Shown here one piece after another: positions 19,134-29,117 of a DNA stretch of 43,487 nt. The translations under genes and the position numbers were made by a program. The stretch is taken from NCBI GenBank assembly GCA_016178505.1, contig JACOTG010000108.1, positions 1 to 43,487 of the forward strand. Direction: 5' to 3'. Under the pieces are notes generated by a model. It worked only from the letters and a program-made list of their open reading frames with translations. It searched no databases and was not told the DNA's origin. The stretch is from Planctomycetota bacterium. Lineage in GTDB: Bacteria > Planctomycetota > JACOTG01. How positions within the stretch are numbered: position 1 is the stretch's first letter; every line of letters begins with the position of its first letter.

Positions 19134-20669
19134 ATGAACCGAACGAGCTTCATCGGTTTTCTCTGCGTCGTGACGCTGTGCTTCGCCGGGATGGCGACGT
19201 CGACGGCATGGGCCAACGGCCACGAACTCGAACCCAACGACCTCCCGGAGTTGGCGACTCCCGTTTCGTGCGACTGTGACGTCGCCGGCGGCATCGACCT
19301 CGTCTCGGACGTGGACTATTTCTCCTTCACGCTCACGGCCACGACGAATCTCCAGATCTACACGACCCTCGCGGGCGGAGACAGCGTCATCGACCTGATG
19401 CAAGCGGACGGAGTGACGAGCATCGAGTTCGACGACGATGGCGGGATCGGGCTCGCGAGCCACATCGGCCGCCAGGCGCTGCCTCCCGGCAGCTACTTCG
19501 TGCGACTGCGTCCGTACGCTGCCGGACAGATCTTCCAATACGTGTTGTCGCTTCGCTGCCCCGCGTTCCCGAACGAAGTCGAGCCCAACGCGACGACGCA
19601 AACCGCGACGGCGCTTGCGTGCGAGGCGCTCGGCGCGAGCGGCGACATCGGAACGTCCGGCGACGTCGACATTTTCAGCTTCGACTCGACGTCGACGGCC
19701 TCGGTCGCCATCCTGGGCCTCACCGCTCCCACTCATCGCGACCTCAGCATCACGCTCCTCAACGCGAGCGGCGGGCAAGTCGCCGCGGCAACGGATTCCG
19801 GTTACGAGCTCGGACCGAGCCTGACGGCGGCGCTGGGCATCGGGCGCTATTTCCTTCGCGTGACGAGCGGAAGCACCGGAACGCACTACGACGCGAGCAT
19901 TCGAGTCGATGGACGAGTCTGCACGGTCGTGAACTCCATCGACCCGACGAGTGGTTTGGCCACCGGCGGCGAGTTGGTCTCCGTGAGCGGCGACCACTTC
20001 GGCGACATCACGGAGGTCAGCCTCCGAATGGGGGGCGTTGCGGCGACGGTCCTGACCGTTTCGCCGACGTTGATCACCGCGCGCACTCCTCCTGGAACGG
20101 GCACCGTCGACGTGACGGTCGTGAACCGCGGTAGCTCGGTGACTCTGCCTCGGGCGTACACGTTCGTCGCCGTTCCGCCCGACATCGAGGCGCGCTACGG
20201 CAACGTCAACGTCGCGCTCGGCAACCGTGAGAGCGTTCTTCTCGTGAACGCGCAGCAAGGCGACGACATGAATCGGGAGCTGACGCTCGGCGTGCGGCAA
20301 GCGATTTCAATCGTGATGACGCAGCCATCCAGCCGTGTGAGCGCACGGTTTGCCCTGTACGTTTGGGTCGGCGCGCCGACGCCCGCGCTCCTGACGACGC
20401 TCCCGCGCGGACTCGGCAACATGGTTCTGCCGCCTCCGTTCATGCCGGGTGGACCTCATCCGCGCGTCGTGTTCAACAATGCTGGATTCAACCGGACGCT
20501 CGGTGCCCCGACGTTCCCGTCGCATCCAGCGCCGACGCAGGTGCTGAACCGGCCGAGGGGGCTGCGGAATCCCGCGACGCTCACGCTCCAGGGGCTCATC
20601 CAGGACAACGGCTCGCAGATACCGGAGCACTGGAGCATCACGAACGCCGTGATCCTCCGCGTGCAGTAG
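19134..20669 (+). CDS. Secreted PPC-PPC-IPT protein with shared C-terminal domain (paralog B)
   Basis: A 511-residue protein. The start at 19134 is chosen over the upstream open frame (19029) because it has AAGAGG nearby and begins a signal peptide (MNRTSFIGFLCVVTLCFAGM, cleavage near AWANG). The architecture matches the preceding paralog part for part: PPC 1 (HELEPNDLPELATPV), PPC 2 (NEVEPNATTQTATAL), an IPT/TIG domain (IDPTSGLATGGELVSVSG), then the C-terminal domain. That domain contains RYGNVNVALGNRESVLLVNA, ARFALYVWVGAPTP and LTLQGLIQDNG, and ends ITNAVILRVQ. A cysteine pair (CDCD) near the first PPC is shared in position with a cysteine in paralog A. It is probably exported and non-enzymatic. 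It converges with the glycoside hydrolase gene, with only seven bases between stop codons and no terminator seen. Confidence 0.88.
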   Translation: MNRTSFIGFLCVVTLCFAGMATSTAWANGHELEPNDLPELATPVSCDCDVAGGIDLVSDVDYFSFTLTATTNLQIYTTLAGGDSVIDLMQADGVTSIEFDDDGGIGLASHIGRQALPPGSYFVRLRPYAAGQIFQYVLSLRCPAFPNEVEPNATTQTATALACEALGASGDIGTSGDVDIFSFDSTSTASVAILGLTAPTHRDLSITLLNASGGQVAAATDSGYELGPSLTAALGIGRYFLRVTSGSTGTHYDASIRVDGRVCTVVNSIDPTSGLATGGELVSVSGDHFGDITEVSLRMGGVAATVLTVSPTLITARTPPGTGTVDVTVVNRGSSVTLPRAYTFVAVPPDIEARYGNVNVALGNRESVLLVNAQQGDDMNRELTLGVRQAISIVMTQPSSRVSARFALYVWVGAPTPALLTTLPRGLGNMVLPPPFMPGGPHPRVVFNNAGFNRTLGAPTFPSHPAPTQVLNRPRGLRNPATLTLQGLIQDNGSQIPEHWSITNAVILRVQ

Positions 20670-20676
20670 CCCCCGT

Positions 20677-23319
20677 CTACGCGTCTCGCTTCAGCGTGAT
20701 CGAGTCGTAGCGCGCAGCTCGGCTCGCGTCGAGCTGGACGTATCCCGACGACCACGTGGCGTTCGGATCGTCGACGTCGATGATCGTCACCGGCGTGTCG
20801 CGCAGCGTCACGTTGATGTGCGAGCCCGCGACCCGCACGGTGAAGTGATTGAGCTGGTTTCGCACGATGAGCGGAGCTTCCGGCGGATCGTCGTAGCTCG
20901 CCAGGACCGTCCTTCCGTTCACCGGGTCGTTCACGAGCAGTTCCACTCGCGACGTGTTGTCGTAGCGCAGCGAGTAACCGCTTCGTCCGAACGGTTCGGT
21001 GAGAGACGCCACGCGGAACGACGCGCCGAGGTCGGTCGCCACCTCGTCGTTCAGCGCCCGAATCTGGAAGTCGAGGGTGAAGTCGGAAACCGGCGCCGTT
21101 GCGAGCGCCGCGTGACCCCCGGCGAGATTGTCCTGCAGCAATCGCGACAGCCCGGTGCCCCACGTCCCCGTGATCGGAACGATGCCGTCGAGGAGCCCGT
21201 TTTCGAAATCGCGATAGAAGATCGGGCGCGTCTGGAAATTGTCGAACAGCGCCCTCACGTTCTGGGTGAACAGCGCGACGTAGCCCGCGTCGAGCGTGCC
21301 GTAGCGAATCGCCGACGAAGCGACGGCCGACCCACCGTTCGCGTATGCGAGCACCCGGTTGTTGCGCACGGTCACCGTGCAGTGATTGAGGGCTCGCGGG
21401 TTCCACACGGCCGCGGTTCCGAGCGCGAGCTGCGCCAGCGTTCCGTCGCCGCGCGGCTCGAGGATCTCCACGCGCCCGTCGGCATAGTAGGAAACGCGCA
21501 CTCCCGACGCCTGGAGGATGTCGCTCGGCTTCCGCCTTCGCACGCAAATGCCGGCTTTCTTGTCCACCACGTCGTCGATGATGAGATCGAAGTCGATGGT
21601 GACGTCGTCGTACGTCTTGCCCACCAGGGTCGCGAGGCCGGTCACGGTGCGATTGCGTTGCAGCAGTCCGCCGGCCGCCGGAGCCCACTGACCCGTGTAG
21701 CCGTGGAAGTTCTTCGTCTCGATGGGCGGCGCGAAATCATAGAGCAACGGCTCGTTTCGCGTGGTCTTGCCGACGTGCAACAGCGCATCGCCGGCGAACG
21801 GAGGCACCACGGTGATCGACGTGGCGCCGCCCGTCGTGCCGGCCGCCGTGCGCTGGCCCGTCACCGGGTTCACCCACTCCACCGGGAGTGCCAGCCCCTG
21901 GGTATCGCCCATGTACGCGGTGACCGAGCCGCCGTCGGGCAAGTAGATGCCGTACTCGAACCCGCGAATCGAGCGCGCGAGCGCCGTCGCCCCCGACGCC
22001 GTCACGACGGTCGGATCGAAGTTGAACTGCCACCAATCGGTCGCCGTCATGAAGTCGAGCACCGTCCGTAGCTGGCTGTCCGCGACCTCGGTGTTGAAGA
22101 GTCGGTTGTCGTCCACTCGCCACGTGATCGATTCGTTCGAACCATACGTCGCGTACGCACCGGAGAAGATCGACGTCCAGTGCGATTTCCGGACGCTCGT
22201 GACCGAGTACGGCTGCTCGTAGCCGTACTCGTCGTTGAGGAGCGGCTTTCCGTACCCTCGATAGACGTCGAGCGCTTGCTTGATCGCGAGCCAATTCGTG
22301 CGCTGCGTCACGGCACTTCCGCCCGAGTACGCCTGCAGCGGGATCGTGTCCGCCCAACTCGAGCCGGCGTTCACGAACGTCTGGTTGTTCGGGTGCGCGG
22401 TGAGCAGGTGTCCATAGGGGTCGTATGCCTTGACCTCGGCGCCCATGTTGTTTGCCCAGGTCGACGAGTGGTACTCGATGTATTCGTTTCCGAGGTTCCA
22501 CGTGACGTTGGGATACGCGCCGATGCGATCGATCGTGTAGCGGTAGAAGCGACGCTCGTTCGCCGTGATGCTTTGTCGGTCCGCCCACGAGAACACGTAA
22601 CTTCCCCAGTCCGACTCGATGTTGATGTCCGCGACGATGCCCTTCGTGCGCATGTAGGCGACGAGACGGTCGAGCCGCTGCCACCAAGCCACGTCGAAGC
22701 GCGTGTAATCGGCGCCGAGAAACGGGTCGATGATCTGGTCGGTGAGGTGCGGTCGCAGCCCCGCGGAGAGAAACAGTCGACAACGGTCGTAGCCGAGGCC
22801 GCTCATTCGGTCGATGAAGGCGCGCGCCGCCGTTTCCGTCACGCCCATCATCACGAGCGCGGTGCAGCCGTGGTGATACCAGTGACGCCCCGTGCGCTCG
22901 TCGACGAAGTGTCCGGGGAACTTGCGGTCGAGGCGAACGAATCCGCGGCCGTTGCCCCAGCCGACGTCGATCGCGCCGGTCGCAGAGACGTTGCCTGCGG
23001 TGTCCGTATAGGAGAGCGACCACGCATAATGAGTTTGCTTCTGCGGCGTGAACCGCACTCGGTAGAGCGTCCCATCCTGCGAATCGCAGAAGCCGTGCAC
23101 GGTCAACGAAGTCCCGCCAGTCGGCGTGAACGTCACGTTGATCGTCGCGTCGAACGGGTTTTGCGCGGCGGGCTGCGTCACCCGAACGACGAGTTCCCAC
23201 GGTGCGTAGAGCGTCGGGGCGGTCGTCGAGGGCTCGACCGAAACGGTGCGAACCGCCAGCGCCGGGCTGGCGAACGAGCAAAGCGCAACGAAGCAAGCAA
23301 AGAGGGTGGTTCGGGTCAT
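20677..23319 (-). CDS. Secreted DUF5060/DUF4038-type glycoside hydrolase with two C-terminal beta-sandwich domains
   Basis: An 880-residue exported protein with signal peptide MTRTTLFACFVALCSFASPA. Residues about 25-125 form an Ig-like DUF5060-type domain (ELVVRVTQPAAQNPFDATIN). A TIM-barrel of the DUF4038/apiosidase-like type follows (about 130-450): it contains HWYHHGCTALVMMGVTE, 'GYDRCRLFLSAGL', and the barrel-strand ends WNLGNEYIEYH and PLLNDEYGYE. By analogy with clan GH-A, E279 would be the acid/base and E364 the nucleophile. The strand-end residue NxE before the first glutamate supports this. A short collagen-binding-like beta domain lies near 455-520 (ITVVPPFAGDALLHV). Two similar concanavalin-like domains come after it (about 535-700 and 700-875), each with 'LNHCTVTVRNNRVLAYANG'-type or 'LNHFTVRVAGSHINVTL' strands. 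Likely acts on plant or algal polysaccharide outside the cell; the substrate is not predictable. Confidence 0.85.
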   Translation of the reverse strand: MTRTTLFACFVALCSFASPALAVRTVSVEPSTTAPTLYAPWELVVRVTQPAAQNPFDATINVTFTPTGGTSLTVHGFCDSQDGTLYRVRFTPQKQTHYAWSLSYTDTAGNVSATGAIDVGWGNGRGFVRLDRKFPGHFVDERTGRHWYHHGCTALVMMGVTETAARAFIDRMSGLGYDRCRLFLSAGLRPHLTDQIIDPFLGADYTRFDVAWWQRLDRLVAYMRTKGIVADINIESDWGSYVFSWADRQSITANERRFYRYTIDRIGAYPNVTWNLGNEYIEYHSSTWANNMGAEVKAYDPYGHLLTAHPNNQTFVNAGSSWADTIPLQAYSGGSAVTQRTNWLAIKQALDVYRGYGKPLLNDEYGYEQPYSVTSVRKSHWTSIFSGAYATYGSNESITWRVDDNRLFNTEVADSQLRTVLDFMTATDWWQFNFDPTVVTASGATALARSIRGFEYGIYLPDGGSVTAYMGDTQGLALPVEWVNPVTGQRTAAGTTGGATSITVVPPFAGDALLHVGKTTRNEPLLYDFAPPIETKNFHGYTGQWAPAAGGLLQRNRTVTGLATLVGKTYDDVTIDFDLIIDDVVDKKAGICVRRRKPSDILQASGVRVSYYADGRVEILEPRGDGTLAQLALGTAAVWNPRALNHCTVTVRNNRVLAYANGGSAVASSAIRYGTLDAGYVALFTQNVRALFDNFQTRPIFYRDFENGLLDGIVPITGTWGTGLSRLLQDNLAGGHAALATAPVSDFTLDFQIRALNDEVATDLGASFRVASLTEPFGRSGYSLRYDNTSRVELLVNDPVNGRTVLASYDDPPEAPLIVRNQLNHFTVRVAGSHINVTLRDTPVTIIDVDDPNATWSSGYVQLDASRAARYDSITLKRDA

Positions 23320-23400
23320 CGGGTGTGGCTCCAGGTTGTTGTATGGCCGTGTGACCGAGAGGTCGCGACAGTCTGCCGAACGCGAGGCTGGAGTTCAACC

Positions 23401-23441
23401 GGAAATAAGCGGCCCCCGAAGCGCTTTGCTCCGGGGGCCGC
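23401..23441 (-). terminator. Rho-independent terminator of the metalloprotease gene
   Basis: On the minus strand, GCGGCCCCCG and its complement (23432-23441 with 23409-23418) form a perfect 10-bp stem around a 13-base loop, followed by TTATTTCC. It lies 17 bases after the stop of the upstream reverse-strand gene. Confidence 0.85.
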
Positions 23442-23457
23442 GAGTTCGCCGTGAGAA

Positions 23458-26400
23458 TCAGGGCGTGACGTTCACCTCCACGCCGTTGGTCACAGACACC
23501 TTTTTCGGCCCGGAATCGCTGTTGTCCCGAATGACGCCTTGGACCCACAAAACGGTCCCGGCCGGGAAGCGATTCTGAGGGATCCGAATGATGACGCCGG
23601 GCGGAACGGCTCCCGTCGCTTCGGCGGTGTTGCAAAGGACCGAGCTGCAGTAGCCCGTAATGGTCTTCGCGCCGATGACCGGGCACGCCGAGCCGCAGCT
23701 CGCGGTGAGCGGGCTCATGCAGATGACTCCGACGCCGAACGGCAGGGTCACCTCGGACGTGGACGTCGGCCGCGTCGGCCATACCCACATCGCGTATCGG
23801 GCTTCGGGCGGCGAGACCGGCGCGCGGACGAGGTTCACGGTGATCTGCGCCGAACGGCTCGCGCTCGTCACGCGACCGGGGCCGGCGCCCGCGCTGCCGT
23901 TTACCGACAGCACGTCTACCGGCGGGCCGCCGTTGTCCAAGTCGACGTTGCCCGTGCGGCACGCAATGCCCGCAACGTCGATCGCGTGAGGGGCCGAGAA
24001 CGCGGAGGCATTGCCGAACGTGTCGGTTGCGCTGACTCGGACGTCGTAGACGCCCTTCACGGTCCACGCGTGGAGGAGCGTCACCGGAGTCCCGCTCGCG
24101 GTCGGGCTCGACGTGTCCATGTTCCCGTCACCCCAATCGAACGTGTAGGTGATGAAATCGGTATTCGGGTCCGACGTGACGGCCGACACCGGCTCCGGAT
24201 CGGTTTCGAAGGCATGACCATCGTGGCTCGGCGCGCCCGGCGTGTTCGGCGGGCGGTTGCACGAAACGTTGAGCCGGAAATCTCGTCCCGTCCCGGCGCT
24301 TCCGCCGAACTGCGCCACGCGAATGAGAACCACCTGCCCCGCGCCGACCGGCACGATCACGGCGGAGTCGCGAATGGAGCCCGTATCCGAGCCCGTGCAG
24401 CCGATCGGATCGCTGCTGGACGACCAGTCATCGTTGCACGCGATCTCGTTGCCAGCCGTCGCCGGGCAGGACGTGTGAAGCGAAACGACCGTGTCCATGC
24501 CGGTGTCGATCCCGCCGGCGTCGTGCGTGCCGCACGTGCTCACTCGCAGCATCCCGTTGCACGGCGCCGTGTACGAATAGTAGACGTCGGGGCTCGTGTC
24601 CGACGAGCCGCACGATGCGGAGCCGTCGTTCGAGGCACCGGAGAGCGTTCCGAAGAACGTTCCGTTGCCGATCGCGGTCGCGTTGCCGCAATCATCGTTC
24701 GCCGGCACGCACGTCACGTTGAGAATGTAGAGGCCCGCCTTGCCGCTGAAGAAACGAGAGACGCGAATCATCACTTGCTGTCCCGCCAGCACCGACGTGG
24801 AAACGCTCGAATCGTAGAGGTTTCCCTGGGCGCCGGAGCAGGGACTGAACCCGTCGTCGTTGCAGGTGATCTCGTTCCCGGTGGTGCCCGGGCAACCCGA
24901 GTGAAGAGAGATCACCGTATCGGTTCCGGTATCGACTCCGGTCAGGTCGTTCGTTCCGCAGCTGTCGACGACCATCGTGCCGGTGCACGCGGCCGTGTAG
25001 CGATACCAGACGTCCGGCGAGGCCACCGTGGACCCGCAGCTCGCGCTGCCGTCCGTCCCGGTGCCCTGCAGCGTTCCGAAGAAACGCCCGTTGCCGATGG
25101 CGATCGCGCCGTTGCAGTAGTCGTGATTGCAGTCCGGACCGGTGACCCCGAGCATGAAGGGACCCGAATTGCCGCTCGAGAATCCAGACACGCGAATGAG
25201 GTAGGTGACGCCGGCAACGACGTTCGTCGTGAGGCTCGAGCTCAGAGATCCGCCGCAGCCGTCGTCGTTCGACGCGACCTCGTTCGCGGTCGTCCCGGGA
25301 CAACCGGTGTGGAGGGACACGACGGTGTCGTAACCCGAATCACAAAGATCGAGGCCGAGAACTCCGCTGAACGCCGGCGTGTAGCTGTACCAGACGTCCG
25401 CGGACGTGGACGTTCCGGCCGTGGCCGAGCCGTCCGTCGTCGCGGTCACGGTGGAGCCGAAATACGTTCCCGGGCAGATCACGAGCGCGTTCCCGCAAGC
25501 GTCATTGGACGGCGTGGGGCACGCCGGACCGGAGACGTGAAGCACGAAGCTACCGGTCGACCCATTGAATCCGGAAACGCGAATGAAGTATCGAGAGCCG
25601 CCCGTCACCGCAACGCTCACCGAGGATTGAAAGGTGCCGGAGCACGTGGCCGTTGCATCGTCGTTGCAGGCGATCTCGTTGGTCGTCGTTCCCGGACACG
25701 CGGAGTGCACCGAAAGCACGGTGTCGTACCCGGAGGTGCACGTGTCGAGGTTCAGCGTGCCGCTCGTACCGGGGACGTAGGTGAACCAGGCATCTGGCGT
25801 GGTCGACGAGGTGCCGCAGTTAGACGAGCCGTCGTTCGTCGCGAGCGCCGTGGTTCCGAAGTACGTCCCGTTGCACACGGGGATCGCGTCCCGACAGGCG
25901 TCCCGCGTGCCGGCGCCGCCGCCCGTGAGGCAGACTCGAGAATTCCGGTGCGTCGTGATCTCGGGGATCGACTGCGCTGGGTCGAAGCGCAGCGAGCAGG
26001 TGATCGACGGGTTCATCGTGTAGGGAGGGCTGGCGCAAGTGCAGTGATTCCCGCCCCAGTTGTGGCCGACCTCGTGAGCGATCAGGTCGGCGTCGCAGAA
26101 CGTCGCGCTCGAGAACTCGGACTGGGACACGCCGTAGGCGTTGGCGAGATCGCAGATCACGCCGATGAACGCGAAGCCGATGAATCCGTCCGTGGAGTTC
26201 TTGCCGGTGAAGAGGTGCGCCGTGTCGCGCACGACACCGGCGTGATTCGCATTCCAGTACGTGCGCATCTCGCCGAGCATCGTGGTGACGCCGGTCGTGC
26301 TGTAAGGATCCGGCTCCGCCGTTCGCACGATCACGGTCGTGATCACGTGCGTGATGTCCACGTCGCGCTCGTACTCGACGTTGGCGATGTTGACGAGAGC

Positions 26401-27096
26401 CTCGATGCGGCTTTGCACCTGGCCCGTCGAGCTGTCGTGGTTCTGGTAGAACTCGACGTCCGCGTCGCACGCGAGCTGCGCGACGCACACCTCGTTTCCG
26501 CACGCCGAGCTGCCGATGCCTTGCTCCTCGGGCGCCGGCTCGCCTCGTGGCCGCGACTCTTCGACGCCGCAACGCGCGTCGGTCGTCAGGATCTCCTCTT
26601 TGCGATAGACGGCGTAGTGACCGAGGCCGCCGGGCGTCGCTCGTCCGATCGGCTGGATGCCGTAGCCGGATCCGTCGGGCATCACGATGACGGCGTCCAG
26701 TCCCGTTTCGAGGATCGACCCCGCCACGAGCGCGCCCTTGTGATCGCGCACGGTTCCGCGGAACGTGCGGATCGGACCCGGCTCGACGGGTTCGTAGCGC
26801 CCGCCGCCGAGATCCGCTCGAACGTCGAAGATCGCCGAACGCACCGAGTGCTTCTCGAGATCGAGGCTCCACGTCTCGCCCTCGATCGGCACGTCGATCG
26901 AGAACGGCTCGTCGACCGACTCGGGCACGAGGAGTTCGACGGTGCTGAACGATCGAACGTCCGCGAGCGGATTCGCCGACTGGACGACTCGCGGCGTGCC
27001 GCGTTGCTGCGCGAACGCGGCGGAACTCACCGCCAACGCCAGCGCTGCGCACGGAACGGCACGACGACACGCAAGAGCGAGAGGGACGCTTCTCAT
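23458..27096 (-). CDS. Secreted reprolysin-like zinc metalloprotease with four PPC-like modules, PKD and shared C-terminal domain
   Basis: A 1212-residue exported protein. AGGAGG six bases before the ATG at 27096 and a signal peptide ending near SSAAFAQQ fix the start. A propeptide-like region (about 30-190) precedes the catalytic domain. The metzincin motif HEVGHNWGGNH has ligands H341, H345 and H351 and base E342; a Met-turn candidate (YTMNPSI) follows about 15 residues on. This matches M12B/reprolysin-like proteases, which are endopeptidases. Four cysteine-rich modules of 125-150 residues follow, starting near 397, 529, 655 and 797. Each shows 'DACxxAIxIxNGTYFGTT', 'SPDVWYxYT', 'YDTVVSLHxxCPGTTxNE' and 'CNDD' and resembles a PPC domain. 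A PKD-like domain lies near 952-1040 (FDWGDGNMDTSSP). The shared C-terminal domain ends the chain (GNVDLDNGGPPVDVLSVNG, then WVQGVIRDNS and TNGVEVNVTP). Confidence 0.9.
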   Translation of the reverse strand: MRSVPLALACRRAVPCAALALAVSSAAFAQQRGTPRVVQSANPLADVRSFSTVELLVPESVDEPFSIDVPIEGETWSLDLEKHSVRSAIFDVRADLGGGRYEPVEPGPIRTFRGTVRDHKGALVAGSILETGLDAVIVMPDGSGYGIQPIGRATPGGLGHYAVYRKEEILTTDARCGVEESRPRGEPAPEEQGIGSSACGNEVCVAQLACDADVEFYQNHDSSTGQVQSRIEALVNIANVEYERDVDITHVITTVIVRTAEPDPYSTTGVTTMLGEMRTYWNANHAGVVRDTAHLFTGKNSTDGFIGFAFIGVICDLANAYGVSQSEFSSATFCDADLIAHEVGHNWGGNHCTCASPPYTMNPSITCSLRFDPAQSIPEITTHRNSRVCLTGGGAGTRDACRDAIPVCNGTYFGTTALATNDGSSNCGTSSTTPDAWFTYVPGTSGTLNLDTCTSGYDTVLSVHSACPGTTTNEIACNDDATATCSGTFQSSVSVAVTGGSRYFIRVSGFNGSTGSFVLHVSGPACPTPSNDACGNALVICPGTYFGSTVTATTDGSATAGTSTSADVWYSYTPAFSGVLGLDLCDSGYDTVVSLHTGCPGTTANEVASNDDGCGGSLSSSLTTNVVAGVTYLIRVSGFSSGNSGPFMLGVTGPDCNHDYCNGAIAIGNGRFFGTLQGTGTDGSASCGSTVASPDVWYRYTAACTGTMVVDSCGTNDLTGVDTGTDTVISLHSGCPGTTGNEITCNDDGFSPCSGAQGNLYDSSVSTSVLAGQQVMIRVSRFFSGKAGLYILNVTCVPANDDCGNATAIGNGTFFGTLSGASNDGSASCGSSDTSPDVYYSYTAPCNGMLRVSTCGTHDAGGIDTGMDTVVSLHTSCPATAGNEIACNDDWSSSSDPIGCTGSDTGSIRDSAVIVPVGAGQVVLIRVAQFGGSAGTGRDFRLNVSCNRPPNTPGAPSHDGHAFETDPEPVSAVTSDPNTDFITYTFDWGDGNMDTSSPTASGTPVTLLHAWTVKGVYDVRVSATDTFGNASAFSAPHAIDVAGIACRTGNVDLDNGGPPVDVLSVNGSAGAGPGRVTSASRSAQITVNLVRAPVSPPEARYAMWVWPTRPTSTSEVTLPFGVGVICMSPLTASCGSACPVIGAKTITGYCSSVLCNTAEATGAVPPGVIIRIPQNRFPAGTVLWVQGVIRDNSDSGPKKVSVTNGVEVNVTP

Positions 27097-27394
27097 GGAG
27101 ACCTCCTGTTTCCAACTCTGGGTGATCGTTGCAGAGACCGGCGCTCACACGCGACACTCGACGGCCATGACGTGATGCCGGCAATGCGAGGGTCGACGAG
27201 ACTCGCCCGATGAAGCGGAGAACTCCCGTGACTCCCCTACTATTCTGGCCGCATTCTATCGGCGCTCGGAGAGGAATCAACGACAGGTGGATCCGGTCGG
27301 GTAGAATCTCATCGAGAGAAGACGAAAGGCCCACCCGAAAGAAGGAGCCCGAACGGGCCGCGTCGGTCGCGCTGTTGCGAGGAGGACCTTCTCG

Positions 27395-29077
27395 ATGAAC
27401 CTGCTTCCGACCGCGTTTGCCGTGTCGTGCCTCGCGCTCGTTTCGCCGCCCCGCGCGGATGCCCCGTGGAAGAAGCCGCTGTTGCCGCCCACGCTCCGCA
27501 CTCGCGTCGAGGCGGCAATCCAGCGCGGCGTCTCGTGGCTCCTCACGCAGCAAGAAAGGGACGGGGCGTTTCGCGGCACGTACGTGGACACGTACCCCCT
27601 CGGCGAGACGGCGCTCGGAGTACTCGCGCTCTGTGGCTGTGGACGTTCGATCGACGACGAGTGCGTGAAAAAGGCGATTGGAGTGCTCGACGCGCGATAC
27701 CACGCAGCGAAGCAGCCGAGCCCCCATCGAAAGAACTCCGACAATCGACGAGGACGCGCCGGCGTCACCCCGGGAATGCGATCGCTGGGACTTCGGACGT
27801 ACGACGTCGGGCTCACGCTGATGGCCGTGGTCGCCGCCTACACGGATCACTCGGATCCCGGCATCGGCGGCGGCGATGACGTGTCCCCCTACGCGCCCGA
27901 GACGGCACGACGCAAGATGCTCCCGATCCCCGGCAAGATCGCAGAGTGGATCCAGGAGATGGCGGATTGGCTCGTCGCCCATCGAACGAAGATCGGCCGC
28001 GACCAGTCGAGCTGGCGCTATCCCGACGGAGGCGAGGATCATTCGAATGCCCAGTACGCGGTGCTCGGGCTGCGAGCCGCGCTCGACGCGGGCGCGCGCG
28101 TCGACGGCGACACGCTGCTGGACGCGCTTCGACACTTCCTCGCCGAGCAAGACGTGGACGGTGCCGAAGTGCGACGTCGCGTCCCCGCCCTGCCCGTCGA
28201 TGGCAAGTACGCGGCGTCGACGTCCGAATCGTCGCAGACGGATCGAGCGCGCGGGTGGGGCTACTCGGGCAAAGGGGGCGCGACCGTCTCGATGACCGCC
28301 GCCGGCGTTTCCACGATGATCATCTGTCGCGACGCCTGCCGGACGAAGGGTCTGTTGTCGTCGGAATTGGATGCCCGTGCGCAACGCTCCATCGACGACG
28401 GGCTGGCGTGGATCGGCTTGCACTTCGCCTCAAAGGAAGGCCGCATCAACGATCTCGTGTGGGGCAACTACCAGCTGTATGGGATCGAGCGCGCCGGCGT
28501 TCTCGCGCAACGTCAATTCATGGGATCCCGCGACTGGTACGCCGACGGCTCCTCGCATCTCGTCGGACGGCAGCAGGAGGCCGGTCACTGGGGTCCCGCC
28601 GTCACCGAGACGGCGTTTGCGCTGCTCTTCCTCGCGCGTGCGACCGACTTGAATTCGCCGCTTCGAGGGCATGAAACCACGAGACCGATCGCGGCGAACT
28701 TGAATCTCGATTCGGCCATGACGCTGTCCGATCGCGAATTCCCCGCCGTGTTCGCCATGGTCTTCGACGGTTGGCGGCGAGGGCTCGTGCCGCACTCGAG
28801 CGACGGCGAGGCGAGTGCTCGGCCGACGTACACGACCGATGACGTGCACAAGCTCGGGTCACGAGCAATTCGCGCGCTCGTCGGCCAGCTCGACGAACTC
28901 GACGGCGGCGTGCGTCACGAAGCATTCCAACTGTTGTTCGAGCTGACGGGCGAGCGCCTCGGCTACGACCCCGGCGGTCCGCGAGCGCAGCGCCTCGACG
29001 CCCTCGAGCGATGGAAGGCTCTCGCCGAGATCGAGTCCATCGCGGACGCGGCGAGACAACGCCCGCCCGGTCGCTAG
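27395..29077 (+). CDS. Exported squalene-cyclase/prenyltransferase-like alpha-toroid protein
   Basis: A 560-residue protein with AGGAGGA upstream and a signal peptide (MNLLPTAFAVSCLALVSPP). It contains repeated helical pairs of the terpene cyclase/prenyltransferase beta-subunit type: 'AIQRGVSWLLTQQERDGAFR', then 'YPLGETALGVLALCGCG', then DQSSWRYPDGGEDHSNAQYAV, then 'QQEAGHWGPAVTETAFALLF'. The DxDD acid motif of true hopene cyclases is not present, and the signal peptide places it outside the cytosol. It is therefore unlikely to make hopanoids. Secreted relatives are numerous in Planctomycetota, often in proteins of unknown function. The last 100 residues (HKLGSRAIRALVGQLDELDG) look like a HEAT-type helical segment. 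It converges with pgl, with 40 bases between stops. Confidence 0.82.
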   Translation: MNLLPTAFAVSCLALVSPPRADAPWKKPLLPPTLRTRVEAAIQRGVSWLLTQQERDGAFRGTYVDTYPLGETALGVLALCGCGRSIDDECVKKAIGVLDARYHAAKQPSPHRKNSDNRRGRAGVTPGMRSLGLRTYDVGLTLMAVVAAYTDHSDPGIGGGDDVSPYAPETARRKMLPIPGKIAEWIQEMADWLVAHRTKIGRDQSSWRYPDGGEDHSNAQYAVLGLRAALDAGARVDGDTLLDALRHFLAEQDVDGAEVRRRVPALPVDGKYAASTSESSQTDRARGWGYSGKGGATVSMTAAGVSTMIICRDACRTKGLLSSELDARAQRSIDDGLAWIGLHFASKEGRINDLVWGNYQLYGIERAGVLAQRQFMGSRDWYADGSSHLVGRQQEAGHWGPAVTETAFALLFLARATDLNSPLRGHETTRPIAANLNLDSAMTLSDREFPAVFAMVFDGWRRGLVPHSSDGEASARPTYTTDDVHKLGSRAIRALVGQLDELDGGVRHEAFQLLFELTGERLGYDPGGPRAQRLDALERWKALAEIESIADAARQRPPGR

Positions 29078-29117
29078 CCCGCACGTCTCCCGCAGCCGAG
29101 GAACCGACACGACGACT

